64,000 bases of DNA from contig SZYB01000002.1 in assembly GCA_030263285.1 (NCBI GenBank), positions 372,001 to 436,000 of the forward strand, written 5' to 3'. Shown piece after piece: positions 37,957-47,415 of the stretch (position 1 is the first letter of the stretch; every line of letters starts with the position of its first letter). The notes beneath the pieces were generated by a model. It saw only the letters and a program-made list of their open reading frames with translations. It had not been told where the DNA came from and did not search any database. Source of the DNA: Bergeyella sp. Lineage in GTDB: Bacteria; Bacteroidota; Bacteroidia; Flavobacteriales; Weeksellaceae. The translations under genes were made by a program, and so were the position numbers.

Positions 37957-38745
37957 ATGATTCACCAGTTAGCGGTAGTAGACAAACGGGCGAAAATAGG
38001 AAAAAATGTTACAATAGAGCCCTTTTCTATGATTTCCGGAGATGTAGTGATAGAGGAAGGCACTTATATAGGTCCTAACGTAACGGTTATGGATGGGGCA
38101 AGAATAGGAAAGAATTGTCGGATATTCCCCGGAACGGTAATATCTGCTATTCCCCAGGATTTGAAATTTGATGGAGAAGATACGCGGGTCATTATTGGGG
38201 ATCATTCTACGATTCGGGAATGTGTCACTATCAATAGGGGAACCAAAGCATTGGGGTATACAAAACTGGGAAAAAATTGCCTAATTATGGCCACTTCGCA
38301 TATTGCACACGACTGTGTTTTGGGCGATCATGTAATTATTGTCAACGGATGCGGGATTGCGGGTCATGCCGAAATTGGAGATTATACCGTGATGGGGGGG
38401 TTAAGTGCCGTACACCAGTTTGGTAAGATCGGTAAACACGTAATGATTTCCGGCGGTACACTGGTAAGAAAAGATATTCCGCCCTACGTAAAGGTGGCCA
38501 GAGAACCAATGTGTTATGCGGGGATAAATTCAGTAGGGCTGAGAAGAAGGGGCTTCACCAACGAGAAAATTTTTGAAATTCAGAAGGTATACAGGTATTT
38601 GTTTCAGATGAAACTCAACGTTTCTCAGGCGCTAGAGTTAATAGAGAAAGAAATGCTCCCTACTTTGGAGAGAGATGAAATTCTGGAATTTATAAAAAAT
38701 TCCCCAAGAGGAATCGTGAGAGGATACGGAACAGGAAAAGATTAA
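37957..38745 (+). CDS. lpxA: UDP-GlcNAc acyltransferase
   Basis: A 262-residue LpxA, the first lipid A enzyme. It is a left-handed beta-helix from residue 1 ('HQLAVVDKRAKIGKNVTIEP') with the catalytic His in 'MATSHIAHDCVLGDH' and a C-terminal helical domain ('LRRRGFTNEKI'). It lies eight bases after the lpxC-fabZ stop. A G7 run occurs inside the coding region (38394-38400). Confidence 0.95.
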   Translation: MIHQLAVVDKRAKIGKNVTIEPFSMISGDVVIEEGTYIGPNVTVMDGARIGKNCRIFPGTVISAIPQDLKFDGEDTRVIIGDHSTIRECVTINRGTKALGYTKLGKNCLIMATSHIAHDCVLGDHVIIVNGCGIAGHAEIGDYTVMGGLSAVHQFGKIGKHVMISGGTLVRKDIPPYVKVAREPMCYAGINSVGLRRRGFTNEKIFEIQKVYRYLFQMKLNVSQALELIEKEMLPTLERDEILEFIKNSPRGIVRGYGTGKD

Positions 38746-38756
38746 CATAAAAGATA

Positions 38757-39320
38757 ATGGCAACTACATCAGATATTAGAAAAGGTCTTTGCATCAAGTA
38801 CGGCAATGACATTTACAAGGTAATAGAATTTTTACATGTAAAACCCGGTAAGGGTCCCGCCTTTGTTCGTACCAAACTAAAATCTGTTACCAGTGGGAAA
38901 GTGGTGGATAATACTTTTTCGGCAGGTCACAGAATAGACGAAGTGAAAGTAATCACAAGAAAATTTCAGTATTTGTACGATGATGAGCATGGATTTCACT
39001 TCATGAATAATGATGATTATTCGCAGATTTATATAGAAAAAGAAATGGTGGAAAATTCACAATTCATGAAAGAGGGAGAGGAGGTTACCATTATTCTTAA
39101 GGAGGAGGATGAGACGCCTTTGTCGGTAGAAATTCCTTCTGCGGTTTTTCTAGAAGTAACAGAAGCAGATCCAGGAGTAAAGGGTAATACCGCTACTAAT
39201 GCACTCAAAAGCGCGATAGTGGAGACGGGTGCCAGGGTGATGGTTCCTCTTTTTATAGAACCCGGGGATAAAATAAAGGTAAGTACAGAGGACGGCTCTT
39301 ATGTGGAACGGGTAAAATGA
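38757..39320 (+). CDS. efp: Elongation factor P
   Basis: A 187-residue EF-P with three beta-barrel domains. It rescues ribosomes stalled at polyproline. The loop 'VKPGKGPAFVRTKLK' contains the tip Lys that is modified in many bacteria, and the terminal 'GDKIKVSTEDGSYVERVK' is conserved. It is positioned between lpxA and a second lpxD-like gene, an arrangement seen in flavobacteria. Confidence 0.95.
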   Translation: MATTSDIRKGLCIKYGNDIYKVIEFLHVKPGKGPAFVRTKLKSVTSGKVVDNTFSAGHRIDEVKVITRKFQYLYDDEHGFHFMNNDDYSQIYIEKEMVENSQFMKEGEEVTIILKEEDETPLSVEIPSAVFLEVTEADPGVKGNTATNALKSAIVETGARVMVPLFIEPGDKIKVSTEDGSYVERVK

Positions 39321-39389
39321 TTTTCCGGTTCTACCTCGTGAGCAGTTTTCGGAGTATATACCCCTCTAGTGTTATGTTATTCTGTCCTA

Positions 39390-40286
39390 ATGATTTTTAG
39401 TAAACCAGAGACCTTAAGCAGCATAGCGAAGCTCATTGATGCCCGGTATGTGGGAGATAAGGATTTTCCCGTGTTGGGTGCCAATGAAATTCACAGGGTA
39501 GAGCCAGGGGATATTGTTTTTGCAAATCATCCTAAGTATTATGACAAGGCTCTCTCTTCCAGGGCAAGTGTTATTTTGATAGATAAAGAGGTCGGCTGCC
39601 CGGAGGGTAAGGCTCTTATTATATCCAAAGACCCTTTTAAAGATTTTAACAAAATCAATTGGTTTTTCTATCAAAGACAGAACGTAGAATCGGCAAAAGA
39701 TCCTGTGGTGGGGAGAGGCTCGCAGATTCATCCTACAGCAGTTTTGGAGAAAAATGTAAGAGTGGGAGAGAACTGTCGTGTTGGCTCAAATGTAGTGATA
39801 GGAGAAGGAACACTTATAGGAGATCATGTGGTTATACAGTCGGGGACCGTTCTGGGGGGCGATGCGTTCTATTATAGAAAAAAGAAGGAAAGTTTTGATA
39901 GGCTTTGCTCGGTGGGTAATGTGGTGGTTGAGGATTATGCAGAAATAGGAAATTTGTGTTCTATAGACAGAGGGGTAACCTCATCTACCATAATAGGCGA
40001 GGGGTCTGTTTTGGATAACCAGATACAAATAGGTCACGATACGGTTATTGGGAAAAGAGTACTTATTGCTTCCCAGGTGGGAATTGCAGGTTGTTGTGAC
40101 ATAGAAGACGAGGTAACCATATGGGGGCAGGTAGGCATTGCTTCAGGTACACGAATTGAAAAAGGGACGGTCCTCTTGGCAAAAACGGGGGTAATGAGTG
40201 ATCTGAAGAAGGATACTTATCTTGGGACTGTTGCACAGAATTATAGAGACTATTTGAGGGGACAAATAAAAATTAAGAAACTCTAG
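39390..40286 (+). CDS. Second LpxD-like UDP-sugar N-acyltransferase
   Basis: A 298-residue LpxD homologue that starts best at the ATG at 39390. An N-terminal LpxD-type domain ('SIAKLIDARYVGD', 'EIHRVEPGDIVFANHP') precedes the beta-helix, and the likely catalytic His is in 'IQIGHDTVIGKR'. It is shorter than the lpxD at 35.5 kb and lacks its C-terminal helix. It may acylate a related UDP-sugar or use another acyl chain; a specific role cannot be read. Confidence 0.82.
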   Translation: MIFSKPETLSSIAKLIDARYVGDKDFPVLGANEIHRVEPGDIVFANHPKYYDKALSSRASVILIDKEVGCPEGKALIISKDPFKDFNKINWFFYQRQNVESAKDPVVGRGSQIHPTAVLEKNVRVGENCRVGSNVVIGEGTLIGDHVVIQSGTVLGGDAFYYRKKKESFDRLCSVGNVVVEDYAEIGNLCSIDRGVTSSTIIGEGSVLDNQIQIGHDTVIGKRVLIASQVGIAGCCDIEDEVTIWGQVGIASGTRIEKGTVLLAKTGVMSDLKKDTYLGTVAQNYRDYLRGQIKIKKL

Positions 40287-40396
40287 TTTTGAGAAAAGTC
40301 ATAATAGACAGAAATTTGGACCAAAAGTCGTACTTTTACGCCCGGATGTTTCTAGGGAAAAAGCTTAAACAAAATTAAAACCAAACAAAGAGAACT

Positions 40397-41269
40397 ATGT
40401 CAATATTAGTAAATAAAGATTCTAAGGTAATTGTACAGGGATTTACGGGGAATGAAGGCACTTTCCATGCAGGTCAGATGATAGAGTATGGCACGCAGGT
40501 AATGGGCGGGGTGACTCCAGGCAAAGGCGGGAGCGAGCATCTTGGCAGGCCCGTATTTAATTCTGTTGCGGAGGCGGTTAAAGAGACAGGAGCAGACGTA
40601 AGTATTATATTTGTTCCCCCTGCCTTTGCCGCAGACGCCATTATGGAGGCAGCGGCGGCAGGAATTAAGGTGATTGTGGCGATCACGGAAGGCATCCCGG
40701 TAGCAGACATGGTGAAGGTGAAGTCCTACATTTCAGGTAAAGATTGCACTCTCATAGGACCAAACTGTCCGGGGATAATCACTTCAGACGAAGCAAAAAT
40801 AGGTATTATGCCGGGTTTTGTTTTCAAAAAAGGGAAAATAGGTATTGTGTCAAAATCGGGTACACTTACCTACGAGGCAGCAGATCAGGTGGTACGTTCA
40901 GGTTTTGGGATATCTACCGCGGTAGGGATTGGTGGAGACCCTATTATTGGTACCACAACGAAGGAGGCATTGGAATTATTTATTGATGATCCGCAGACAG
41001 AAGCGGTAGTGATGATAGGGGAGATCGGTGGGAACCTGGAGGCGGAAGCTGCCCGTTGGTATAAAAAAAGCGGGTCAAAAAAACCCGTAATCGGTTTTAT
41101 TGCGGGACAGACCGCTCCCAAGGGGAGAACGATGGGACACGCGGGTGCCATTGTGGGAGGGGCAGAGGATACGGCCCAAGCGAAGATGTCCATAATGAGA
41201 GAAAGTGGCATTCACGTGGTAGATTCGCCTGCAGACATAGGGGCTACAGTAAAAAAAGTAGTAGGGTAA
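40397..41269 (+). CDS. sucD: Succinyl-CoA ligase, alpha subunit
   Basis: A 290-residue TCA-cycle enzyme. The CoA-binding N-terminus '[15 protein letters not shown]' and 'GGVTPGKGG' is followed by '[20 protein letters not shown]' and the phospho-His loop '[13 protein letters not shown]'. The beta subunit (sucC) is not adjacent, as is usual in flavobacteria. It is followed by a convergent terminator. Confidence 0.96.
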   Translation: MSILVNKDSKVIVQGFTGNEGTFHAGQMIEYGTQVMGGVTPGKGGSEHLGRPVFNSVAEAVKETGADVSIIFVPPAFAADAIMEAAAAGIKVIVAITEGIPVADMVKVKSYISGKDCTLIGPNCPGIITSDEAKIGIMPGFVFKKGKIGIVSKSGTLTYEAADQVVRSGFGISTAVGIGGDPIIGTTTKEALELFIDDPQTEAVVMIGEIGGNLEAEAARWYKKSGSKKPVIGFIAGQTAPKGRTMGHAGAIVGGAEDTAQAKMSIMRESGIHVVDSPADIGATVKKVVG

Positions 41270-41309
41270 ACGGACAGAAGCCCTTTATAAGGAAGGACCC
41301 AATTGAAAA

Positions 41310-41344
41310 CAAAAAAAGAATCTCGTAACAAGGTTCTTTTTTTG
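41310..41344. terminator. Bidirectional terminator between sucD and ABC permease
   Basis: CAAAAAAAGAA (41310-41320) and TTCTTTTTTTG (41334-41344) form an 11-bp stem, extended by a G-U and a G-C pair, with A and T runs on both sides. It can terminate both convergent transcripts. Confidence 0.7.
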
Positions 41345-41350
41345 TTTTTT

Positions 41351-42673
41351 TTATTTTTTCATCCAGGAAAAAAGATTTTTTAGGGTAGTTTTGTGGCTGT
41401 ACCTCAGAATGCCTGTTTTGTAGATTTTTCCTGCTATATAAACCATGATGAGAGTGGAGGAAAGAAGAAGGGAAAGAGAAAGCAAAAGCTCCCACGTAGG
41501 TACACCAAAAGGTATTCTGGCAACCATGCCCACAGGAGAAGTAAAAGGGATCATGGAGAGCCAAAAAGATACCGTGCCTTCCGGATTTTTGGCAATGGTA
41601 AGACTGCCATAAATTCCTATCATCAGAGGAAGTATGGCAAATATTGTAAATTGCTGTGTCTCGGTTTCGTTTTCTACCGCAGAGCCTATGGCGGCATAAA
41701 GAGAGCTGTAAAACAGGTAGCCCAGTAAAAAATATACCACAAACACAAAAATAATAAGTACTACATTTAGCTCAAGAAGTCCATGAGAAATCTCCATGAT
41801 ACCTTGCTGAATATTAGTAATATCAATTGATCTCTCTGCGGAATTCAGCGGAATATTTTTTTGTTCCAAGAATTTTATATTGAAGGCAAACACAGCAATC
41901 AGACTGATAAAAATCCAAACGAAAAATTGAGTGAGCGCCACACCTGTAACCCCCAATATCTTCCCTGTCATGAGATGAAAAGGTGGTACTGAGGAGACGA
42001 TAATCTCTACCACCCGATTGTTTTTTTCCTCCAGTATGCTTCTCATAATTCTTACACCATAGATGACAATAAACATAAAAACTACATACATCAGTACCAT
42101 GCCGAGTATACTTTTTATAAGAAAAGAAAGCTCTGAGTCTGTAGATTCTGTATTGTCAATGCTTTTTATCTCTACCGTAACATCTTTGTCTATATCTTTT
42201 ATCTGATCTTCGGTGAGGTGTAAAGACTTTATTTTTTTCTGTTGCAGAATTTTTTTCAGATCACCGGAAATCTGTCTTTTGAGCTCTATATTGAGTTTTT
42301 TTCGTACCCAAATTTCAGTTTGCTTCTCAATATCTTCTGCCGTAGTCTTTTCTATATCAGGTAAAAAAAGAAAGGCGTTGGCACTGTCTTTTAAAAGAAG
42401 AGACTTAAAATTTTTTGTTTCATGGGGGGTAGCGGGAAAATAGATGACTTTTTCTTTAGAGAGTTTACCGTAAGGAAAACTATAGGAGGACTCTACTACT
42501 TTTACATGAGCAGTAGAATTGTTTGAGGAATATAAAAATGCAACAAGAACCCCGAAACCTATTACCATAAAAGGACCTAGCAGAGTAAGAATGATAAAAG
42601 ATTTTCTGCGAACCTGTGTGAGAAATTCTCTTTTGGTTATCAGTAAAATGGTTCGAAGAGGTTGTGATTTCAT
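41351..42673 (-). CDS. ABC transporter permease (NatB/ABC-2 type)
   Basis: A 440-residue ABC-2 family permease. One N-terminal membrane helix is followed by a large extracytoplasmic domain (about residues 50-190) and five or six helices in the C-terminal half, including 'RSILEEKNNRVVEIIVSSVPPF' and 'FWLSMIPFTSPVGMVAR', hallmarks of NatB/YhaP-like Na+ or drug exporters. It overlaps the ATPase gene by four bases. The substrate is unknown. Confidence 0.87.
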   Translation of the reverse strand: MKSQPLRTILLITKREFLTQVRRKSFIILTLLGPFMVIGFGVLVAFLYSSNNSTAHVKVVESSYSFPYGKLSKEKVIYFPATPHETKNFKSLLLKDSANAFLFLPDIEKTTAEDIEKQTEIWVRKKLNIELKRQISGDLKKILQQKKIKSLHLTEDQIKDIDKDVTVEIKSIDNTESTDSELSFLIKSILGMVLMYVVFMFIVIYGVRIMRSILEEKNNRVVEIIVSSVPPFHLMTGKILGVTGVALTQFFVWIFISLIAVFAFNIKFLEQKNIPLNSAERSIDITNIQQGIMEISHGLLELNVVLIIFVFVVYFLLGYLFYSSLYAAIGSAVENETETQQFTIFAILPLMIGIYGSLTIAKNPEGTVSFWLSMIPFTSPVGMVARIPFGVPTWELLLSLSLLLSSTLIMVYIAGKIYKTGILRYSHKTTLKNLFSWMKK

Positions 42674-43587
42674 GTCTGGGTTTTAGAGTTTATGGCCCGA
42701 ATAAAAACTTCGTTCATACTGGGAATTTTCTCTTGAAAAGAAATAATACTCCCTACTTTCAGCAGGTCACTTAAAATTTTGTTGGGATTGACGACTTCAT
42801 GGATTTCAAAAGAACAGATGTCATTTTTAGCAGTTATGTGATGTGTTTTATATTTTAACATGAATTCTTTTAGCAGGAGAGGCTCTACAGAAGAGAGATG
42901 TATGCGGTATATATTTTGTCTGTACTGATCTTGAATCTCTCGCAATTTTCCGTCCAGAATTTTATGCGCATGGTGAACCAGAACAACAGAATCACAAAGT
43001 TCCTCTACGCTTTCCATTCGGTGGGTAGAAAGGATGATGGTACACCCCTGATCTCGGAGCTTGAGTATTTGGTCTCGGATAACATTTGCATTTAGGGGAT
43101 CAAATCCAGAGAAAGGTTCGTCAAAAATAAGAAGTGTAGGGCGATGCAGTACCGTAACCACAAATTGTACTTTCTGTGCCATGCCCTTGGAGAGCTCGCC
43201 TACTTTTTTTTTCCACCAAAGTTCCATTTCTAGAAGATCAAACCATTTTTTTGCTTCTCTTTTTGCCTCCTGTTTATTCATCCCTTTTAGAGCACCAAAA
43301 TAAACAAGCTGTTCTCCTATAGACATATTTTTGTACAGCCCTCTCTCTTCCGGCATATATCCTACCGTTTTTATATGTTTAGGGCTCAGGGGTTCTCCTT
43401 CTATAGTGATATGGCCAGAATCGGGAGACAAAATTTGATTTAGGATACGCAAAAAAGTAGTCTTTCCTGCCCCATTGGGGCCCAAAAGACCGCAGATGGA
43501 AGAAGCCGAAATCTCAAGAGAAAAATTCTCAAGTGCTGTTTTTTTTCCGGAGTCGTAAGTTTTACATATACAGTCTGCCTTTAGCAT
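42670..43587 (-). CDS. ABC transporter ATP-binding protein (NatA-like)
   Basis: A 305-residue ATPase with Walker A 'GPNGAGKTT', signature 'LSKGMAQKVQF', Walker B 'TLLIFDEPFSG' and the H-loop 'STHRME'. A C-terminal DUF4162-like domain follows. The ATG at 43587 is preferred because 'MLKADCICKTY' begins the ABC fold; the upstream in-frame start at 43614 overlaps dusB. Together with the permease it forms a NatAB-like exporter. Confidence 0.9.
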   Translation of the reverse strand: MLKADCICKTYDSGKKTALENFSLEISASSICGLLGPNGAGKTTFLRILNQILSPDSGHITIEGEPLSPKHIKTVGYMPEERGLYKNMSIGEQLVYFGALKGMNKQEAKREAKKWFDLLEMELWWKKKVGELSKGMAQKVQFVVTVLHRPTLLIFDEPFSGFDPLNANVIRDQILKLRDQGCTIILSTHRMESVEELCDSVVLVHHAHKILDGKLREIQDQYRQNIYRIHLSSVEPLLLKEFMLKYKTHHITAKNDICSFEIHEVVNPNKILSDLLKVGSIISFQEKIPSMNEVFIRAINSKTQT

Positions 43588-43607
43588 ATTTTCCAGAGAG
43601 TTTAATC

Positions 43608-44597
43608 TTAGCAAAACATCTTCCTTTCTTGTATCCTAATTTCTTGGATGAGATCTTCCATTTCAGAAAAGGAGCACATTTCCAGAAATTTTTTTCTGTA
43701 TTCTCTAAAATGTGGGATTCCCCTAAAATAATTGCCATAATGTTGTCTCATTTCTATAAGACCGAGATGCTCTCCCTTCCATTCCATACTCCATAGTGCA
43801 TGGTTCTTTACAGCATTTAGTCTGTCCTCAATACTCGGTTTAGAAAGCGCATTTCCTGTTTTAAAAAAATGCTTAATCTCATTAAATATCCATGGATAGC
43901 CTATTGCAGCCCTCCCTATCATGATTCCGTCACATGCGTATTTTTGTCTGTAGACCGAAGCCTTTTCCGGAGAGTCTACATCTCCGTTTCCGAAAATGGG
44001 GATTTCTATGTTAGGGTTTTCTTTTACACGGCTTATATAGTTCCAGTCGGATTCGCCCTTATACATCTGTGCCCTTGTCCTTGCATGTATGGTTAGCGCC
44101 TGTATCCCTGCATCTTGTAGTCTCAGAGCCACTTCTTCTATATTGACAGACTCGGCGTCCCAACCCAACCGAGTCTTTACGGTAACCGGCAAATCAGTGG
44201 ACCGCACTACCGCTCTGGTGAGTCTCACCATAAGCGAAACATCTTTTAACACCCCCGCACCCGCTCCTTTGCAGACGACTTTCTTTACGGGACAGCCAAA
44301 ATTTATATCCACCAGATCTGGCTGTACAGCTTCCACAATCTTTGCAGAGAGCGACATGGCCTCCTCATCCCCCCCAAAGATCTGTATACCTATGGGCTTT
44401 TCGTAATCAAAAATATCAAGTTTCTTTTTGCTTTTTACGGCCTCCCGTATAAGCCCTTCAGAAGAAATAAATTCCGAATACATAAGATCTGCTCCGTGCA
44501 TCTTGCATAATCTCCTGAAAGGAGGATCACTTACATCCTCCATAGGAGCTAGCAGCAAAGGAAACTCCGGAAGTGTTATAGAGCCTATTTTTACCAC
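43608..44597 (-). CDS. dusB: tRNA-dihydrouridine synthase DusB
   Basis: A 329-residue FMN-dependent dihydrouridine synthase. Typical segments include 'PLLLAPMEDVSDPPFR', 'VDINFGCPVKKV' with the catalytic Cys in 'VCKGAGAG', 'LTIHARTRAQMYKG' and 'IMIGRAAIGYPWIF'. It is full length. A -7 promoter element ends five bases before the ATG. Confidence 0.93.
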   Translation of the reverse strand: MVKIGSITLPEFPLLLAPMEDVSDPPFRRLCKMHGADLMYSEFISSEGLIREAVKSKKKLDIFDYEKPIGIQIFGGDEEAMSLSAKIVEAVQPDLVDINFGCPVKKVVCKGAGAGVLKDVSLMVRLTRAVVRSTDLPVTVKTRLGWDAESVNIEEVALRLQDAGIQALTIHARTRAQMYKGESDWNYISRVKENPNIEIPIFGNGDVDSPEKASVYRQKYACDGIMIGRAAIGYPWIFNEIKHFFKTGNALSKPSIEDRLNAVKNHALWSMEWKGEHLGLIEMRQHYGNYFRGIPHFREYRKKFLEMCSFSEMEDLIQEIRIQERKMFC

Positions 44598-44601
44598 GGG
44601 G

Positions 44602-44609
44602 CAAAGATA
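44602..44609 (-). promoter_or_regulatory. Candidate -7 element TATCTTTG abutting dusB
   Basis: On the minus strand TATCTTTG ends four bases before the dusB ATG. The predicted transcript would start at the initiation codon itself (leaderless), as proposed for lpxD. Confidence 0.45.
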
Positions 44610-44618
44610 GCCCTTTTC

Positions 44619-46331
44619 CTAATTTTTTGTAACCCTTCCCCTTCTCGTCCTTTTGGATCGTATTTTTTGGGGACTGATTTTTTTTGTTTTGCTATAAAAA
44701 TGGGTATAAGCATATTCTGCTGCTTTTTTTAGATCTATAATGCCTCCGGATCTGGAGAGTTGACTAAAACTTAATTTTCCTTCTTTCTCGGCTGTTTTCA
44801 CTCCTGGTTTATTTACGGTCATCACAAGCGATTCTATAATTTCTGCCGGGGTGAGCGTAGGCATATAGGCGAGTAATACAGTTGCAGCCCCTGCTACTAT
44901 GGGAGAAGCCATAGAGGTGCCTTGCAGGTATTTGTACTGGTTTTTGGGAACGGTAGAATAGATTTCTTGTCCCGGGGCAAATACATCAACCTTTATGTCA
45001 CTGTAGTTGGAAAATGAGGCTTTCAGAGAATCCGAAGTGTCAGTACTGGCTCCTACTATGATGACATTGCTGACAAACGGTTTTTTGTCTTCCAGAGAGA
45101 GGAAATTTATTGGGTAGTATGCATTTTTGTCCAAATTTTCATTTTCATTTCCCGCGGCTTTTACGAGGAGTACGTTATTTTTTTCGGCATACCGAAGAGC
45201 TTCCCAAACATGTTTTTTCCCAGGGGATACGGGTTTCCCAAAGCTCATATTGATTACTTTGGCTCCGTTGTCTACCGCATACCTTATGGCATTCGCTACA
45301 TCTTTGTCTCTTTCGTCTCCATTGGGTACCGTTCTTACAGACATGATTTTGGCCACTTTATAAGCCACTCCGTACTGATCTTTTTCTTCTTTGTTAGGAA
45401 CTCCCGCAATTATCCCTGCCACGTGAGTTCCGTGGAGAGCGTCGGGGCCTTCATAGTGATTGTTTCCGTAGATTTTTTCGCCATAGTCATTTTCGTTATC
45501 CCCCACCAACTCTTTTCGGGGATCAAAATCCAGGTTATATTGTTGGGTATACTGAGTTTTATAATGTCTGTAAGGTTCTTCTACCTCCTTTTCCAAGTAC
45601 TTTTTTACCTCTTCCGGAGATTTCCCTTTCATTTCTTCGTTTTCCAAAACGCTCTGTAATAAATTGAGTGACACTGCATCTTTCACATTCCCTATTTTCA
45701 CGGCAATTAAGGTTTCCGGAGTGAGATTTTTGTTTTGTAACAGGGAAACAGCTTTGGGGATTAAATTTTTGAGTCTAAAAAATGTTATGTAATTATTTTT
45801 GGCTTTCTGTTTTTTTTCATCAAATATTTCCTTTGATTTCTTGTACATTTCATACTCCTCTGGCATTTTTTCTCTTTGAATCTTATTTTGCAGAGAATCT
45901 GCACTTTCAAAAACAGACTGATATTTTTTTACCACTCGGGTCACCTCCATAGTATCCTCGTCGACATCCCCTTTATTGTTACCTAGAAAATTCCATCCGT
46001 GCACGTCATCTACATAGCCGTTTTTGTCATCGTCTATACCGTTATTCGGGATTTCTTTTGAATTGGTCCAGATATTTGGGGACAGCCCGGGATGATCTAT
46101 TTGCACTCCACTGTCCAGCACCCCTACGGTTACCTTTTGTGGACTTAACCCTTTTGATTCTAGAAACTGATAGGCCTCTTGGGTTCCGATTCCGTATACC
46201 TTAGTCTTTTCATAACTCTTATGATACCAGGTTTTCTTGTCATTGTCCTGCTGAGATGTTATATTGTCTTGTGCCCATGTTCCGTAGGTGAGAAGACACA
46301 TGAAGAGAGGAATAAAAAGTTTCGTTCTCAT
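44619..46331 (-). CDS. Secreted subtilisin-like serine protease (S8 family)
   Basis: A 570-residue subtilase with a signal peptide ('LFIPLFMCLLTYGTWAQ', cleavage near residue 20). The catalytic triad is Asp73 ('GVLDSGVQIDHPG'), His303 ('HGTHVAGIIAG') and Ser473 ('GTSMASPIVAG'). A charged insertion of roughly 190 residues separates the Asp and His motifs, where most subtilases have about 30-40 residues. The C-terminus is short and basic, with no obvious type IX sorting domain. It is probably periplasmic or surface-associated; the target is unknown. Confidence 0.9.
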   Translation of the reverse strand: MRTKLFIPLFMCLLTYGTWAQDNITSQQDNDKKTWYHKSYEKTKVYGIGTQEAYQFLESKGLSPQKVTVGVLDSGVQIDHPGLSPNIWTNSKEIPNNGIDDDKNGYVDDVHGWNFLGNNKGDVDEDTMEVTRVVKKYQSVFESADSLQNKIQREKMPEEYEMYKKSKEIFDEKKQKAKNNYITFFRLKNLIPKAVSLLQNKNLTPETLIAVKIGNVKDAVSLNLLQSVLENEEMKGKSPEEVKKYLEKEVEEPYRHYKTQYTQQYNLDFDPRKELVGDNENDYGEKIYGNNHYEGPDALHGTHVAGIIAGVPNKEEKDQYGVAYKVAKIMSVRTVPNGDERDKDVANAIRYAVDNGAKVINMSFGKPVSPGKKHVWEALRYAEKNNVLLVKAAGNENENLDKNAYYPINFLSLEDKKPFVSNVIIVGASTDTSDSLKASFSNYSDIKVDVFAPGQEIYSTVPKNQYKYLQGTSMASPIVAGAATVLLAYMPTLTPAEIIESLVMTVNKPGVKTAEKEGKLSFSQLSRSGGIIDLKKAAEYAYTHFYSKTKKISPQKIRSKRTRRGRVTKN

Positions 46332-46395
46332 AAAATTTTTGATTTTTTTGAATCGTTATATTGTAAGAATCTATTAAAAACGACTTGATTTTCCA

Positions 46396-46403
46396 CAAAT
46401 GTA
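46396..46403 (-). promoter_or_regulatory. Candidate -7 element TACATTTG upstream of subtilase
   Basis: On the minus strand TACATTTG fits TAnnTTTG and lies 64 bases upstream of the protease start. No standard -33 box is seen. Confidence 0.45.
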
Positions 46404-46842
46404 AAGAATAAAAATATGTTTTTCAGAGCCTGCCAAAAACTTGCTTTACTTTGTAAGTCAATTGTATGAAAGTTTTATTGCTACAGTTTTTTCTTTAAAA
46501 TTAAATTTGGGTATAATGAGGGAAGTTTACTGTTTGTCCGAATTCCGATCACTTCATTGTATGATTTTTCCATTGGTCTACCGAAGTGCTTTCTGTTTCC
46601 TCCTATTACCCAGTTCGTTCGTCAATTGTGTAGATCCGTTAGGGTATAACGATAATGCCGGTATGTTTATGTCTTAAATGAATTTGGGTCTGTTTTTTTG
46701 TGGATGAATTAAAAAAAAGGTACTCTTAAAGTCTTAAAAGATGAGAAGTGGGATATTGTTTTATAGGTTCTTTCACTGAAAGAGAAGCAGATTAAATATT
46801 GTAGATATCGTGGTTTTATAAAAAACAATTTTCTTTTTTAAC
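46404..46842. other. Intergenic stretch without a recognised gene
   Basis: Between the protease promoter and tadA there are about 440 bases. The only sizeable plus-strand frame (46441-46677, 78 codons) has a low-complexity hydrophobic composition and no family resemblance. Nothing else is supported. Confidence 0.5.
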
Positions 46843-47289
46843 ATGAAAGATGATATTCGTTTTATGAAAGAGGCTCTCCAAGAGGCGGAGTGTGCAAAGG
46901 GAAAAGAAGAAGTGCCTGTGGGGTGCATAGTGGTACGGGATAACAGGATTATTGCCAGAGCTCATAACCTTACAGAGATGCTCAATGATGTTACAGCACA
47001 TGCCGAAATACAGGCGATAACTTCTGCATCAGAATTTTTAGGGGGGAAATATCTTACAGGATGTTCTCTGTATGTAACGTTGGAACCTTGTGTGATGTGC
47101 GCCGGAGCCTTGTATTGGTCTCAGATTTCGAGGGTAATAATAGGAGCCAGAGACAAAAAAAGAGGTTTTATGGAAAAGAGACTTTCTCTCCATCCAAAAA
47201 CAAAGATAGAGGTGGGGATTTTAGAAACGGACAGTCTGAGATATTTACGAGATTTTTTCGAAGAAAAGAGAAAAAAAAAGAAATGGTAA
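46843..47289 (+). CDS. tadA: tRNA-specific adenosine deaminase
   Basis: A 148-residue zinc deaminase forming inosine at the wobble position of tRNA-Arg. The zinc site is 'TAHAEIQAI' (His, catalytic Glu) and 'EPCVMCAGAL' (two Cys). The family-specific 'VGCIVVRDNRIIARAHN' is present, and the lysine-rich C-terminus is normal. Confidence 0.93.
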   Translation: MKDDIRFMKEALQEAECAKGKEEVPVGCIVVRDNRIIARAHNLTEMLNDVTAHAEIQAITSASEFLGGKYLTGCSLYVTLEPCVMCAGALYWSQISRVIIGARDKKRGFMEKRLSLHPKTKIEVGILETDSLRYLRDFFEEKRKKKKW

Positions 47290-47360
47290 ATGGATTATAT
47301 ACTTTGTGTGTGGGGGGATGCCGTTGAAATATTAAAATTTGTATTAATATCCCCTGTTTT

Positions 47361-47392
47361 TTTGTGGTATATTGTATGAGTATATATATTTG
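47361..47392 (+). promoter_or_regulatory. Promoter of glutamine synthetase gene
   Basis: TTTG (47361-47364), a 20-base spacer and TATATTTG (47385-47392) match the Bacteroidota consensus exactly. The predicted start site lies about 17 bases before the ATG at 47416. Confidence 0.7.
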
Positions 47393-47415
47393 CGCCATAA
47401 CATCTCAAGAAGTAT

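Noticed and set aside
38394-38400. G7 run in lpxA as a phase-variation switch.
   Set aside because: lpxA is normally essential, and similar G7 runs occur in pyrD and other housekeeping genes here, so the tract is not specific.
46441-46677. A 78-codon plus-strand frame between the protease and tadA genes.
   Set aside because: No RBS or promoter of its own, unusual composition and no recognised family; treated as chance.
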